DNA from: Limnephilus marmoratus
Taxonomy: Eukaryota > Arthropoda > Insecta > Trichoptera > Limnephilidae
Length of the DNA stretch: 64,000 nucleotides
Reading direction: 5' to 3'
NCBI GenBank assembly: GCA_917880885.1
Contig: OU862934.1
Span: 29,310,734-29,374,733 of the forward strand
In this document: positions 30,300 through 41,604 of the stretch, in pieces
Layout: each line of letters starts with the position of its first letter
Numbering within the stretch: the first letter of the stretch is position 1
Program-made: the position numbers and the translations under genes
The notes under the pieces: model-generated
What the model was told of the DNA's origin: nothing
Seen by the model: only the letters and a program-made list of their open reading frames with translations
Database searches by the model: none

Positions 30300-30660
30300 A
30301 TATAAAAAATATTTCATCATCATCATCTTCTTCCCCTTATCCTATTCGGGTCGGGGACCCATTGCATCAATAAGGCTCCTCCATACGTTCCTGTCTTGTG
30401 CTGATTGTTCGACCTCTGTCCATGGTAGACCCATCCTCTCCTCACACAGTTTCTGGAGTTGCCTCGCCCAACTGTGTCTGGGGCGGCCCACTGGACGTCT
30501 ACCCTCTAGAATCGCACTCAGTATCTTCCTCGGGATTCGCTCATCAGACATTCTTAGTATATGCCCAAGCCACCTCAGTTGCGATTTTTCTATGAAGAGT
30601 AGCAGTGGTTCAATGTTTAGATCATCTCGGATCGTCGAGTTTCTTATATGATCTCATTTC
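30300..30660 (-). mobile_element. LINE C-terminal tail, RTE-like
   Basis: Minus strand 30551-30342 reads MSDERIPRKILSAILEGRR, GRPRHSWARQLQKLCEE and DRNVWRSLIDAMGPRPE. A GATGATGATGATGAAA tail follows at 30307-30320. This is a different subfamily from those at 18.5 and 24.2 kb. Confidence 0.75.
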
Positions 30661-30699
30661 GTAACCTCTGCCACTCCTCTCTAGTACCTCATTTCGGCA

Positions 30700-31630
30700 G
30701 CTTGGACTCTATTAAAATATGTATTTTGAATTTTTTTTAAACCAGGCAATATTAATAATTATGTGAAATTCATTATAATGGGAAAATTTTTCTTGTAATC
30801 ATAAAGCACTTCGCTATAGACGATTGCAATAGTTCTTAATGAACGCCTAATCGATCAGTTAATAATAATACACTTTTCCATTTACAGACACAGAACCCGA
30901 TTTACTAAGCCAAGTTCCTAATTCGCGTTTCGATAGCACCATTGTTTTGGAGTAAAGGAAGTTGAAAGGAAATTAGGGAAAGTTTCCCTAAGCCTCGCTA
31001 AGTCGAAGGAGACACCGCTAGGAATTCACAATTTGCCAATACGAATCTTAAATGCCCCCCGCCATGTTTCCCGCTACCAGTGGCGGTTCGTGGCATCAAT
31101 GAAAGTTCAATCGATGATTAAAAAGGGTGAAAAGAGTTTGGTTTTTCAACATATTATTATGCGATCCGGCTCGGTAGCTGATTCAGTGTGATCTTTGCGG
31201 ACATTCCGATGTCTTTTCCACACATCTAAAGGAATTTCATTACATCACTGCATATACATAAGCGACTTTCTGACAATAAGCAATCAGTCGATTCATTAAA
31301 ACGTCTGTGGCTAAAGACCACATTGTCGCAGGTTATAAAATATAGTTTTATCTACGAAAAGCACAATTCATGAAAGAAACTGCTCGTTTGTAAATAAATA
31401 ATACAAGATCTTGAGTAATTAACTTAGTTTATTATGATAATTTAAAAACTGATAATCATGGACAAAAAGCCGTTGATTTTTGCAATGTAGTATTCAAAAC
31501 AAATTTCATAGGTGCTGCGCACTCAGACAGCTTATAAATTCTCAAGGCTTGCAGATCTACCGCTCTCGCGCCGCTAGTATGTTTTGTATGAACCTAAGAA
31601 ATATGACGGAAGATTTCATAGGTGCCGATA
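30700..31630. other. Stretch with no recognised feature
   Basis: AT-rich with one GC-richer patch near 31.0-31.1 kb. No family match or credible coding. Confidence 0.3.
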
Positions 31631-31639
31631 TTATTTATA

Positions 31640-32540
31640 ACACTCACTCCTGGGCAGTACGAGTTAGAGATGGGTGGGTTCTGCATTTTACAGTTCTAGG
31701 AGCAGGTCCCGGATCCGAGTTCTTGGGTGCGGACTGGGTACTAGGCGCTGTTGTTACTACCGGAATGCAGGGGTTTGTTCGAAGCCATACCTCATAGCCG
31801 GACCCAGATAGAACCCGTATAACAACTCGAATCCGGAAAAGACTGCGGAAACGGGGACGCCGGGTCCGGTTCCGAGTTCCGGGTTGCGTATTTCCAAAAC
31901 CTATACCGGTTCAGTCAATTTATATTTTCACCACCAAGATTATTATTTCTAAAATACACATTGAAAAGATTATTTTATCTAGATTTTAGAACAATTTTTG
32001 TTTTGGAAAGTGATCAAAAACAATCAATATAGATGTGTATTTACAATATATGGGAATAATATCAAAATTTAAATGATAATCAATTAATTGATCAATTTCT
32101 AATACACGTTGGAAAGATTATTTTATCTAGATTTTAGGACAATTTTTATTTTTGCAAAGTGATAAAAAATAACCAATAAAGAGGTGTATTTAAAGTGTAA
32201 ATTGTGGCTACCGCGACTGAACCGGTGTATGTTTTGGAAATACGCTTCGGGGTTTGGGTTCGAGTCCTATACCGAGTTCTCTGGGAGTAGTCGATTTGAA
32301 AAAGAAGTAGGAGTAGGATCCGCTTCCCGCAAAGAACCCGAGTTCAAGAGCCCACTTCAGCTAAATCTACGAGTACGAATATCATTCTTCCGCGTCCGGG
32401 TTTGGGTCCGAGTCTTATACCGAGTTCTCTGGGAGTAGTCGATTTGAAAAAGGAGTAGGAGTAGGATCCGCTTCCCGCAAAGAACCCGAGTTCAAGAACC
32501 CACTTCAGCTAAATCTACGAGTACGAGTATCATTCTGGGT
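31640..32540. repeat. Compound tandem and inverted repeat region
   Basis: Inverted arms ATTTCCAAAACCTATACCGG (about 31889) and its complement (about 32220-32243) enclose two direct copies of an AT-rich unit (31949-32045 and 32097-32195, period about 148; block AGATTATTTTATCTAGATTT). Outside the right arm two direct copies of a GC-richer unit follow (about 32251-32386 and 32397-32536, period about 147; blocks CGAGTTCTCTGGGAGTAGTC and GGATCCGCTTCCCGCAAAGA). No coding is evident. Confidence 0.65.
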
Positions 32541-32974
32541 GGATTTTTTAAGAAATTTGAATGGCGCGCTGTTTATAATAATAACAATACATTTTTGTTT
32601 TGTTTCCTTATATTTTTTAAAGGAGTTGACTGCATAAACGCAAAAGTGAAAACCGCCTCTGTGTGCTACCCTTACAATATACCCTGATGGGGGGTGGAAG
32701 CATCCTGATTGTTCCAATGGATATTCAATATCATTAATGGAAACGGGCGGTAATTTTTCTACTTAAAGTCTAAAGTGATAAGAGACCCAATTTCGAGAGT
32801 TTGCTGATTTCATCATATATTTAAACGCTAATACTTTATTTTTGGTCTCTTGGTTATTCAATTTGAGGACTGTTAGATTTTGTTAGTTTCCTGGGAAATG
32901 TCCGAGCTCATTTATATAAAACGACGAATATATTAAAATTAATGCTAAGTACAAGAAATCTATCAATTTATCAA

Positions 32975-33285
32975 TTTGGGAGGTGGGTATGAGTACCGCC
33001 GCCCCGCGAACCATTTATTGGATAACCAACAACCTCTGCCATAGGTCAACCTTTTGGTGACTTAACAGGGGTGCCCGGATTCATGGGGTGAGGTTTGTCC
33101 GGGTCTTGGTGGCGGATGCATCTTCCCACCTACTGCGTGACGGGCCGGATCGGGAAAGATTGGTTGAAGGAGACCTGACGTAGAAATCTTCAACCGGACT
33201 CTCTCGATCCATCGTCTTGCACCGCAGTGGAAAAGACGGATTCATACGTCCGTCATTCCTGGACAAATTTATGTATTTATTTTTA
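32975..33285 (-). repeat. Rep-1 copy (right two thirds)
   Basis: In reverse orientation: GAACCATTTATTGGATAACC, TCATGGGGTGAGGTTTGTCC, GTCTTGGTGGCGGATGC, CTCTCTCGATCCATCGTCTT and CACCGCAGTGGAAAAGACGG are Rep-1 blocks in the usual order. Confidence 0.75.
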
Positions 33286-33299
33286 TTTTTTTTAAAGAA

Positions 33300-33560
33300 A
33301 GACGAAAATTACTTTCTCTTTCTTCTCATGCCCTGTCCGTTCAACGGACGTTGGATTTTATAGTGGCTTTGTGGACTTTGTTTACTGCAGCCTGTAACAG
33401 CTCTACAGTAGACTGGCCAAACCACTGTCTCAGGTTTTTCAACCATGATGTCCCCCTTCTTCCAGGGCACCGTCTTCGGGCAATCTTTCCCTGATTATGA
33501 GATGCAAGATCCCGTACTTCTCTGGATGTCTCATCACATGTCCTAGATACTGGAGTTTTC
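33300..33560 (-). mobile_element. LINE C-terminal tail, another subfamily
   Basis: Minus strand: LQYLGHVMRHPEKYGILHLI, then after a frameshift GRRGTSWLKNLRQWFGQST and VELLQAAVNKVHKATIKSNVR with a stop at 33341-33343. The GHVMR block and SWLKNLRQWFG are typical of the end of RTE-like LINE proteins. Two-frame reading shows it is dead. Confidence 0.65.
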
Positions 33561-33564
33561 AGAT

Positions 33565-34290
33565 TTTTAGTGTTTAATGAATTCTTTTTATTTATTCATT
33601 CGAACCTTAACAACTATTCGTAACTCTGTCCATCAAGTTCATTTTGACAGAATACACCTGATTTTTTAATGACTGTGACTGTGAATAACTGGAAATGACT
33701 GTGTTAGATTCTCTGATTGATGGTTATCATTGTGATAAAAATGTTGATTTTAGTTTTTTAGTTTTTTAATTTTAGTTTGAACCCTTTTATCCCTGGGCCA
33801 AGAGCCAAGTATTTTGCAGTCACAGAATACTTAATATAAATAGTAGTCAGTGTTACAACTCCACACGTGCTTTAAAACCAAGTGCTTAAGTAGTTTTGGA
33901 GGTTGTAACCTCGGATATGTAAAATAAGTTATAACCTACCTACAACCTACAACAGATCAATTATGAATACCACTTGGAACCACGCCAACTAGGTTCACCA
34001 GGAGACCAGAAACATGGGAAAAGGAACACGTACGCTGAACGGTAATCTAAAATGGGGTGACTTGTATTAAATTTCAACTTTGAAACTAAATAATTTCGGA
34101 ATACTACCTTAGCCCCGTTAGAGTGATTTGAAATTCGGATAAAACGGGAATGACGCACTAAGGCACCTGCGAAGCATCATCTGCGCTCAAGGCTATATTG
34201 GTTGAGATATAAAACGGAAACGGCGATAGGTATGTGCTCATTGGCCGCTTTGTTTTTTTACTAGATGTCGGGATAAAATGCGTATATTCG
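33565..34290. other. Mostly unassigned stretch
   Basis: A weak resemblance to the left part of Rep-2 is seen at 34080-34165 (CCGTTAGAGTGATTTGAAAT, AAAACGGGAATGACGC). The rest is unrecognised. Confidence 0.3.
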
Positions 34291-34301
34291 CGCTTCACCG
34301 A

Positions 34302-34395
34302 GCGCGTCCCATAGCGCAGCGGTATATGCGTCGCAAATCTCAGCGGCCAAAGAAATCCAGCGGACGGAGGTTCGAATCCTACGAAATCCAAAAAA
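34302..34395 (+). repeat. tRNA-derived SINE-like unit
   Basis: TAGCGCAGCGG (A box, 34312-34322) and GGTTCGAATCC (B box, 34369-34379) are in the order and near the spacing of an internal RNA polymerase III promoter. No full cloverleaf forms between them, so a SINE or pseudo-tRNA is likelier than a tRNA gene. Confidence 0.6.
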
Positions 34396-34838
34396 ATAAA
34401 CATTTTTGTTTTTGTAAATCAATATCCAATCTTCAAACCACTTTAAAATAAACAGGCAAATGAAAGTTTTTTTTTTTTTTCTTTTCTTTATTCATCATAT
34501 AATTTTTTATACATTTTTTACAGGTGATTCGACTACCACGCTTGGCACATGCCCGTATTATGGTAGTCGGATTAATATGGTAGTGACTTTCTAGTTTCAC
34601 TTCTATCGGGTGTGAATTACACACTCTAACTTGTCGATGGTTCTCGAAAGACCGAAGCTTCGAAATTAAACGCCGGCCCGTCAGTGAGTTCCAGATTTCA
34701 GAGTGTACGACATGCGACATTAGGCATGAGATTGACGGCGCGGAAGATATTTTCACGTATAATTTTATTATCTCTTGGTTTTCATAGTTTCAACATAATT
34801 ACTACTTGTCATTGATGTAGTTTGCTTTTGAAAACGAC

Positions 34839-34875
34839 TGGCGCCTTTTATCATATAACATGATAAAAGGCGCCA
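34839..34875. repeat. 16-bp perfect hairpin at a LINE 5' junction
   Basis: TGGCGCCTTTTATCAT (34839-34854), five-base loop ATAAC, then the exact complement (34860-34875). It ends at the 5' truncation point of the LINE fragment that starts at 34876. Confidence 0.85.
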
Positions 34876-35290
34876 TATTGACTTACTTGAGGAAACTGAT
34901 TCTGTGAGCCTAGAAACTAGAAGGAAAGCAAGTCTTGCTATTCTGTCTTTCAAAATTTGGAACAATTTCATCAATAGGCCATTTCTCTTGGGATGCTATG
35001 ATTTATATGTACCAGACCACTACAGCCAAAGTCGACATCATGACTTATTTAAAGTACCGAACGGCAGAACAGACGTCTTGGCAAAGCATAGCATGACGAG
35101 GGGAGTGGTGCTGTTAAATGAAATTGCAAACCATTTGGATGTAAGTGACTGTTCTTTATATGCCTTAAAAACATTATTGAAGAGTCACTTGCCTAAATGC
35201 TGATAGGGTAACTAAATTGTACTGTAATTGGAATTATTCTGTTGTACAATAATTATAAAAAATAAAAATAAAAAAATAAAATAAAATAAA
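34876..35290 (+). mobile_element. 5'-truncated LINE, same family as 14.88-16.08 kb
   Basis: From ATTGACTTACTTGAGGAAAC to the A-rich tail this is nearly identical to 15670-16075. The coding tail SLETRRKASLAILSFKIWNN to SLYALKTLLKSHLPKC ends at 35203. Unlike the longer copy, the frame here is not shifted at the NNFI position (NNFINRPFLLGCYDLYVPDH). Confidence 0.85.
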
Positions 35291-36240
35291 CATCCACAGT
35301 AGAATCTGTAATTTTCAACATGTTAATAATTTGTCTGTTATCTTCGAGCAGACACCACTTCTGAGATTAAATATTTAACATCGTAGAGTCTGTGATGTCA
35401 TGTAACTCTAACATTATAGTTTATTAAATTATTATGTTTAATAACAGTGTTTCATTATAGATTTACTTGAGTATTTCACATGCTACCTACCACTTGCGCT
35501 TAGCCTAAATTCATTCAGTAAATTTATTATAACCTACTTTACATATAATATAATTAGATTTCCCTTTTAATATGCAATATATTTTGTGTAACTTGTTTTA
35601 TACGTTACAATATTTATCGCATTTGTATAAACTATTAAAATACGAAAAAATATTCAGGAAGTAAAAAATAATAATATTTTATTTCAGAGTGTACGTAGGG
35701 GTAGTGCAATGAAATAAAATACACTCTGAAATAAAATGCAATGCAATTGTTCTCTTGTTTTTCACTGCATTCACTTGTGAAAAACACGAGAAATGACACT
35801 AAATAAAATATTGAACATAAGATTTTTAAAAAAAGTTAAAAAAAAAGTGGCGATGAAAATCACATTTCAGAGTGGGGAAACTTTGATACGGCAAATTTTC
35901 GTAAGCTTATTACAACGAAAGCTTATCCCAAAATAATTAAAAACGTAAATATTACTTCGAAGATATACGTAGACGTAGTCACGTTAAACCATTATAATTT
36001 TTGATGAACTTATAAAATGTATTTGCGTTCAGATTTGAATTTTAACTTATATAGCAAAGATATTAATTTAATGAAGTTACATGACATAACTCAATAAAAC
36101 AATTTAATAACTTAATTGGTCAAAATATATCCTCGGGTCTAACTGTGGAGCTAGTCTGTTTATTTACGAATGTTTCTTGAAAGAAGAAGAAAATACTTAT
36201 AAATCTAATCTACTTATAAATATAAAGCAGAACAAGACAC
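35291..36240. other. Mostly unassigned stretch
   Basis: Contains one 18-bp inverted repeat (ATTTTATTTCAGAGTGTA at 35676-35693, complement at 35720-35737). No coding or family match. Confidence 0.4.
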
Positions 36241-36255
36241 AGAAAAAAAGGTAAC

Positions 36256-36332
36256 GGTTGCAACTGAGATTCGAACCCATAATCTATTGTCTTACCGGAA
36301 CACAATGTTTTACCCAACTCGGCCATTGGGAT
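36256..36332 (-). repeat. tRNA-Leu/Ser-like SINE head or pseudo-tRNA
   Basis: Minus strand: TGGCCGAGTTGG (A box, 36314-36325) and GGGTTCGAATCTC (B box, 36267-36279). TGGCCGAGTGG-type A boxes are typical of long-variable-arm tRNAs. The arms do not close into a proper acceptor stem. Confidence 0.5.
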
Positions 36333-36399
36333 ATATTTTTTTCTGTCATTTATGTACATCTCATATTTCAAATTCAAGTAATTAACAAACAATGATGGT

Positions 36400-37060
36400 T
36401 TTAACCTTCAAAAGTTATTCCAATAAAAAATAAATATTGACTACTGCCCAAAAACTATAAAGGTGTTATAATTGCTTAAAATATTATAGCTATAAAAATC
36501 CCAGTTGGTTAGGCATTATAATATGTTTGTTTTGTTTGTTCGAAAAATTAATTAAATACATTTGTATCACAAGAATGGTGATTGACGCTCTCTTGGGATT
36601 AGCACAGACACGCAAATGGATTATTCTAAAAACTACTAAAAACGACTACAATGGTTCAGAGATGTCGCCACTGGTCAGCTTGGAGAAATGCGCAGTGTTA
36701 AAATTATTTATTTTTAAAAATAGTATCGGAACAAGTGAAGACTACATCATCTGTTTTTTGAATATTTCTTTTCATTGTGAAAAACTGATGTTGTGTAAGA
36801 TTGACAACTAACTACTTGTGCATGTTTCAAAGTCACAAAAGGATTATACTGATCTGGATTTCAAGTGGACAAAATTCTGGAGGCCTCTTCTGCTGCAAAG
36901 AACTACATACAAGGTTTTTTCCCTGGAGTTGTCGGATTGATATTCTTTGTGATATATTTTCGGCGCAAGTAGATTTCATAATCAAATCTATGAGTATTAA
37001 GCTCGGAGGATTTGAGATTATTTACACATCTCAAATTCATGTTATAATGAACCAGTTTTG
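36400..37060. other. Stretch with no recognised feature
   Basis: Two frames of about 95 codons (36527-36811 and 36801-37097) overlap, but neither has recognisable motifs or a credible start context. Confidence 0.35.
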
Positions 37061-37065
37061 GGAGG

Positions 37066-37887
37066 AATGCAGATCCCGCCAATGTGGGGGATTTTAATAA
37101 AAATGCACTTTCTAGATGAGAAAAGTGTGGAAAAGTTGAATAAAAAAGAAATTAAGGTGCGCTCGGCAAATTTGAGGGAGATACAGCCGTTTAAAGTATG
37201 AATAAAATGTCACTTCATGAACCGATACTGTCAGCCATTTTGTAAACTAAATATTACCTTAAAGTTGGTAGCACTCGTAATCATCCTCTAAATCTGTTGC
37301 ACTATCCTCAAGCGACGGCAAAGTGTTGGGTGGACGTTCCACAGTGACGCGATTGTAGCCGACTTCATGTGATAGATGAGGCGCGTAATTATGAAATTGG
37401 TCTAGCGGACTTTTTTTCAACGATTTTTTAAACTGTTTATCACCTTCCAAATTAAAGTAACCTAACCTAAGACTACGTTAAACATGGTTTGTGCCCCTTT
37501 ATAACGCCTACTCGCGTCAATGCAAGAAAAACATCCCAGTTTTCAAGTAGTTTAGCGGCTACGCCAGGTTTGTGTAACATGGTTTGTGACCATTATTAAT
37601 TCTGTTTTTCATAATTACGCGCCTTATTATATATCACACGAAGTTGGCTACAATCGTATCAACCTTCGTTTATAGCAAGTCTGAGATACCAAAATAATAG
37701 TAACAAAATGGCGTAGTATAAGTTCACGAAGTGTCATTTTATTCATTTTTTAAACGTTTAAACGGCTGTATCTCCCTCAATTTTGCCAAGCGCACCTTAA
37801 TTTCTTTTTTATTCAACTTTTTCACACTTTTCTCATCTAGAAAGTGCATTTTTATTAAAATCCCTTACATTGGCGGGATCTGCATTT
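37066..37887. mobile_element. Long inverted-repeat element with a spacer ORF
   Basis: Left arm 37066-37243 and right arm 37703-37887 are inverted copies with few differences (blocks TGCAGATCCCGCCAATGT, AAATGCACTTTCTAGATGAG, GAGGGAGATACAGCCGTTTA). A second inverted pair lies inside: about 37351-37395 against 37612-37665 (block CATAATTACGCGCC). The spacer keeps a 63-codon frame. This is probably a foldback-type or TIR transposon; its target duplication is not clear. Confidence 0.7.
37259..37450 (-). CDS. Small ORF inside the long inverted repeat, function unknown
   Basis: 63 codons starting MEGDKQFKKSLKKSP and ending SATDLEDDYECYQL. The basic start, PLDQFHNYAPHLS middle and acidic end look more protein-like than most chance frames here, and it may be the last exon or C-terminus of a protein once carried by the element. 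I do not recognise a family. Its middle overlaps the inner inverted-repeat arm. Confidence 0.3.
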   Translation of the reverse strand: MEGDKQFKKSLKKSPLDQFHNYAPHLSHEVGYNRVTVERPPNTLPSLEDSATDLEDDYECYQL

Positions 37888-38234
37888 CACCCCCAGTTTT
37901 AATTCTAATACATTATTAGAACTAATTATTGTTCAACCATCAATATGTTTGCAGCAAGAATTATAAAGATATCCGCGATGACCAATGTCGCCCCATATTA
38001 CCTTATATATTATACAAGGTATTGTGCAGGTTATATGATCAGAACATTGCATGTTTAGTGCAAATTACTAAAACAGCAAGGTTTTATTACCCGGCGCAAT
38101 GGGAATGGTGAAACACACGCAATTTCTGTTGGTTTAACTTAAACATAAACCGTGTCCTGAATCGTGACCACTGTCCGGCTGTTACACCAGATTGTACATT
38201 ATAAATTATATTATACTTATATACGATTGTTGAA

Positions 38235-38735
38235 GTGAAAACTTCTTTAGAGCCGTTGTGATTTGAAACTTGATGAAACGGGAACTAGCAAAACTAAAAA
38301 AGACAAACACGTAGATACATACATCTTAAGGATTTTGCATATGAGAGAATATAGAAATACAATGATTATTTAATTCACGGGTACTCGGTTCTAATATAAT
38401 ACGATAAATCCACAGTCTCATGCGAGTCTCCTTTGTTGTAGTAGTATAAATCGCCTATTGAACCTCTGCAGACATTTAGCGAAACAAGGATTAAATTCTA
38501 TTAAATTTTATAAAAATGAACATGCAAATGAAAATACAAAAGAAAGCCACATCTGGCAAATACTAGTAAGATGACCAAATGTATAGGAAAAGGTGCACTG
38601 TAATTCGACAACCAAATATGGCAAAAAAATCATCCTTCACATTAATAAAAAAAAGTGCTTCGTAGTCTCCCAACTCTTCTCCACTTTAGTTTTCTGAATG
38701 TTTCACTTCTACCGCGTGTAAATTGCGTTGGTGAC
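38235..38735 (+). repeat. Rep-2 full-length copy
   Basis: AAAACTTCTTTAGAGCCGTT, the degenerate tRNA-like part TTTGTTGTAGTAGTATAAAT (38432-38451), GATGACCAAATGTATAGG, AAAAGTGCTTCGTAGTCTCC and TCTCCACTTTAGTTTTCTGA follow the same order as the minus-strand copy at 10.58-11.15 kb. Confidence 0.7.
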
Positions 38736-38858
38736 CAAATCTGAATAGCCATGTATTCCCAACCTTCCTATCCACCACCTTCAGCCTCACAACATACTCT
38801 AATTACGGATGACATAACCCCACTTTCTAGAAAATATGGCTCTTATGTGTGCACATAA
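38728..38858 (+). repeat. Rep-3 3' fragment
   Basis: TTGGTGACCAAATCTGAATA, CCTTCAGCCTCACAACATAC and GGCTCTTATGTGTGCACAT match the right half of Rep-3. Confidence 0.6.
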
Positions 38859-38859
38859 A

Positions 38860-39590
38860 AAAACTGAAATTTGAAATATAACCGTTGTTTATAGAAATAA
38901 AACCTTTAAGTCTGGAATATACCGAATACTCAACGCTGATGAGAACATTTTGTAAATGGATTGAAATTTTGAGTTATTATGCCGTTGTCCGCTTTCTCTG
39001 TCTTTAACTGTTTCTGATAGGGTTAAGCTTCCAACATCAGGGCATTTATTTATACTGGGGTTATACCTTGCACGTTAATTTTCTTAAGGCCTATCTTTCA
39101 GTGTAATAAGTATTTAAATTAATGTTGTTTTCGGCGATTACTTTTGGTTTAGCCGTCAAGTGCCGGATGCCAAAAACTATTAAGCTTAATCCCTCTCTCT
39201 TCTATTAATATTAAGGGGTTTTCGTGAATTTCCATTGCCTCCGTAATTAGGTGTGCTCTGTTCGTTTTGGGTCTTCCCAGAAAAAATTTAAAAGTAATGG
39301 TCGGTTTTGCGGTATAATTTCTACACCCATAAATACACATTTCACCATAATTTATGTGTTCGCCCTGATGGTGGACAATGAAACATTGTCCGAAACGTTT
39401 CCTAAAAAGAAATAACTCAAAAATGAATCCTTATAATCGTGTTTGATCTTCTCTCACTGGGTATAATTTTTGGAGACCCGAGAGTTGATCTCCAGACAAT
39501 TGGCATCTAAAAATTATAATTTTTGTAAAATTATAATTTTTTTGCAAATTTTTTATATGTCAAACCTAAAATCGTCTTCAAACATATCAT
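38860..39590. other. Mostly unassigned stretch with a hammerhead-like segment
   Basis: 39361-39405 contains CCCTGATGGTGGACAATG, then AAA and CATTGTCCGAAACG: an 8-bp hairpin between CTGATG- and GAAA-type blocks. The core base A9 is G, so if this derives from a hammerhead it is mutated. The remainder is unrecognised. Confidence 0.35.
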
Positions 39591-39593
39591 TAA

Positions 39594-40210
39594 CCCTAGA
39601 AGGGTACTGTCAAATTGTAGGCGCTTATAGGTACCGATGAGTAAATTTTACTCACTTCAGAATTTTTGCATTATTATCTGATTTATTGTGCAAAGTAGTA
39701 GTGTTTAATGAAAAAAATTGAAAGCCAGCATATAATATAAGTGTAATTTTTATTATAATATATAAAAAAGCAAAAATAATACTATGTATTTTTATCGATT
39801 TTATTGGCAGGACACAGTGAATTTTTTGCATTTGCTGTTGGACCAGGGCGAATGTAAACAATATTTTTTGAGGGAGTTTTTCGACCTGGCGCAGCAACAG
39901 GTTCCTTACTCCAAATAAAGTTTCCATCTTTTATTACATGTATAATACTTTCTTCTTTACGTACTAATATTTCATGTATATTTTTAGTATGTAAAGGGTA
40001 CCGATTAGAAAATTTTACTCACTAACTTTTATTAAATTGCCCACAAGCGCGATAAATCAAACAACACCATTCAATGCCTGCGGCAGCTGACTAATGACAG
40101 AGTGGGCGAAGCACTGCTGGTGGCTTGACTTTCAGTGTTGCCAACCTGCTGATTTACGAACAAATCTATTCCTTATGTGAGTAAATTTTACTCACAGTAC
40201 CCTTCTAGGG
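39594..40210. mobile_element. piggyBac-type element, TTAA target duplication (second)
   Basis: Perfect 17-bp inverted ends CCCTAGAAGGGTACTGT are flanked by TTAA at 39590-39593 and 40211-40214. A palindromic GAGTAAATTTTACTC motif occurs near both ends and, in altered form, at about 40005. The unit is 617 bp with a transposase relic inside (minus). Confidence 0.9.
39782..39985 (-). pseudogene. piggyBac transposase relic (N-terminal linker region)
   Basis: Minus strand: EESIIHVIKDGNFIWSKEP, then PGRKTPSKNIVYIRPGPTAN and KNSLCPANKIDKN, stop at 39782-39784. A DG--W followed by an N-GRTP--NIV---PG pattern is the segment just before the DDE domain of piggyBac transposases. About 66 codons survive and the catalytic domain is absent. 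A longer frame in another phase over the same span is a shadow. Confidence 0.65.
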
Positions 40211-40214
40211 TTAA

Positions 40215-40690
40215 TAATAAGTTGGTATGGATATCAAACGAACTTATTTACAGTGTTGCTTTTTGTACTTATACACTTATATACACAGTATATAGTAGGG
40301 TGTCCCAAGACTGTATGGGAAAAAAATCATGTCTTGATATGTCTAATAGTGATAAAAGGGTGTTAAATGAAGATATAATATCACGTAATTTTTTTAATAA
40401 TATTTGGATATCATCTTCTTCTCCGGATTGACTTTGAAATTTCACATAATAAAAAAAAACCCACCCTTGAAAATTAAAAAATGTTAGATAAACATTAAAA
40501 ATGAACTGTTTTGGAAATTAATTTTATTTACACGGAATAGGGAATAATTTGATTTATTTATTCAAAAAAATATTAATAAAATTCAAATTATCTCAAGGCA
40601 GTGTACTTATATACCAGCAAAATCCTTCTTACTCTCAAATTTTGGCATTATTTTGAGAGACTCAATCTTGGGACTTTTTGTAAGTGATTT
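40215..40690. other. Stretch with no recognised feature
   Basis: AT-rich; the 84-codon frame starting inside the piggyBac end is not credible. Confidence 0.3.
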
Positions 40691-40699
40691 CGTAAAAAT

Positions 40700-41300
40700 A
40701 TGAGTATATATATGTTTTTTAATTTTTTTTTTTTGTATATATATTTTTTTATTTTTAATAATAAGGTTTACATGGTATTTACATTATAATTTTACATCTC
40801 AGTTTTTTTTTACTACCCTTCCATTAAAAGCACTTGCTTGTGTGTGGAAGGGGAGTGTACATACATGCTATTAGTTATTAGTTATACATAAGTTAGTACT
40901 TAAATAATTCATTGTACATAAATATACGTGAGCTGCAGTATTTATTTTCATAATGGTGTGTATTAAAAAAAAAGAAAGAATGTTATGAAAAACTTAGGAT
41001 ATTTGTAAGATTAATTGACAGTAGTTTTTTTCTTAAGAATATTTTTAAAATGTCTCTTGACAGAGAGCAGTATTCGGGTTTTATCATTAATGCTTCTGAT
41101 TTCTTCTGGTAGACGATTGAAAAAAGTTCTTCCCTGGTAAGTATAATGATGCTGTGGTAAGTATAATGATAGTTTTGGGCATAGAAAAACATGTTTAAGT
41201 CGAGTTCTGTTTTCATTTAAAAATGGATATTTATCTTTTTCTTTTATAATTTGAATTAATGAATTTTTATTATATAAATATCTACTACATATCTATACTA
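40700..41300 (-). mobile_element. 3' end of another LINE
   Basis: Minus strand 41290-41011 reads KEKDKYPFLNENRTRLKH, YTYQGRTFFNRLPEEIRSIN and HFKNILKKKTTVN with stop at 41011-41013. YQGRTFFNRLP is the usual last block of Jockey/CR1-type LINE proteins. In the 3' UTR CCCTTCCA pairs with TGGAAGGG (40816-40823 and 40845-40852), then an A-rich tail. A direct duplication of the TTATACTTACCA segment is also present (41133-41170). Confidence 0.7.
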
Positions 41301-41604
41301 CATAATATCTACTATATATCTACTACATTTGCTATGGAAGATTACAAAAAATATGGTTTAAAGGATTGAAAGGAACTTTCATATACACTAGAAATAATAA
41401 CCCCCTATAATGAAAAATTTCAAAATTTGAAGTGAAGAAGAAGATCGAATCAGAAATAAAAAAAAATTAAATACGTCGTTTAGAACCTATTTGGCACCCT
41501 TTTATCGCTCTTATAATTTAAAAACAATATTTTTTTATAACCCGTCTTAGAATACAAGTGGTTTTATCCTTGACACATAATATATATTTTTTTTTTTACT
41601 TGAG

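Noticed and set aside
34302..34395. Functional tRNA gene
   Set aside because: A and B boxes are good but no acceptor or anticodon stem can be drawn with confidence.
39652..39927. 91-codon minus-strand frame inside the second piggyBac-type element
   Set aside because: The transposase-like sequence is in a different phase; this frame is a shadow.
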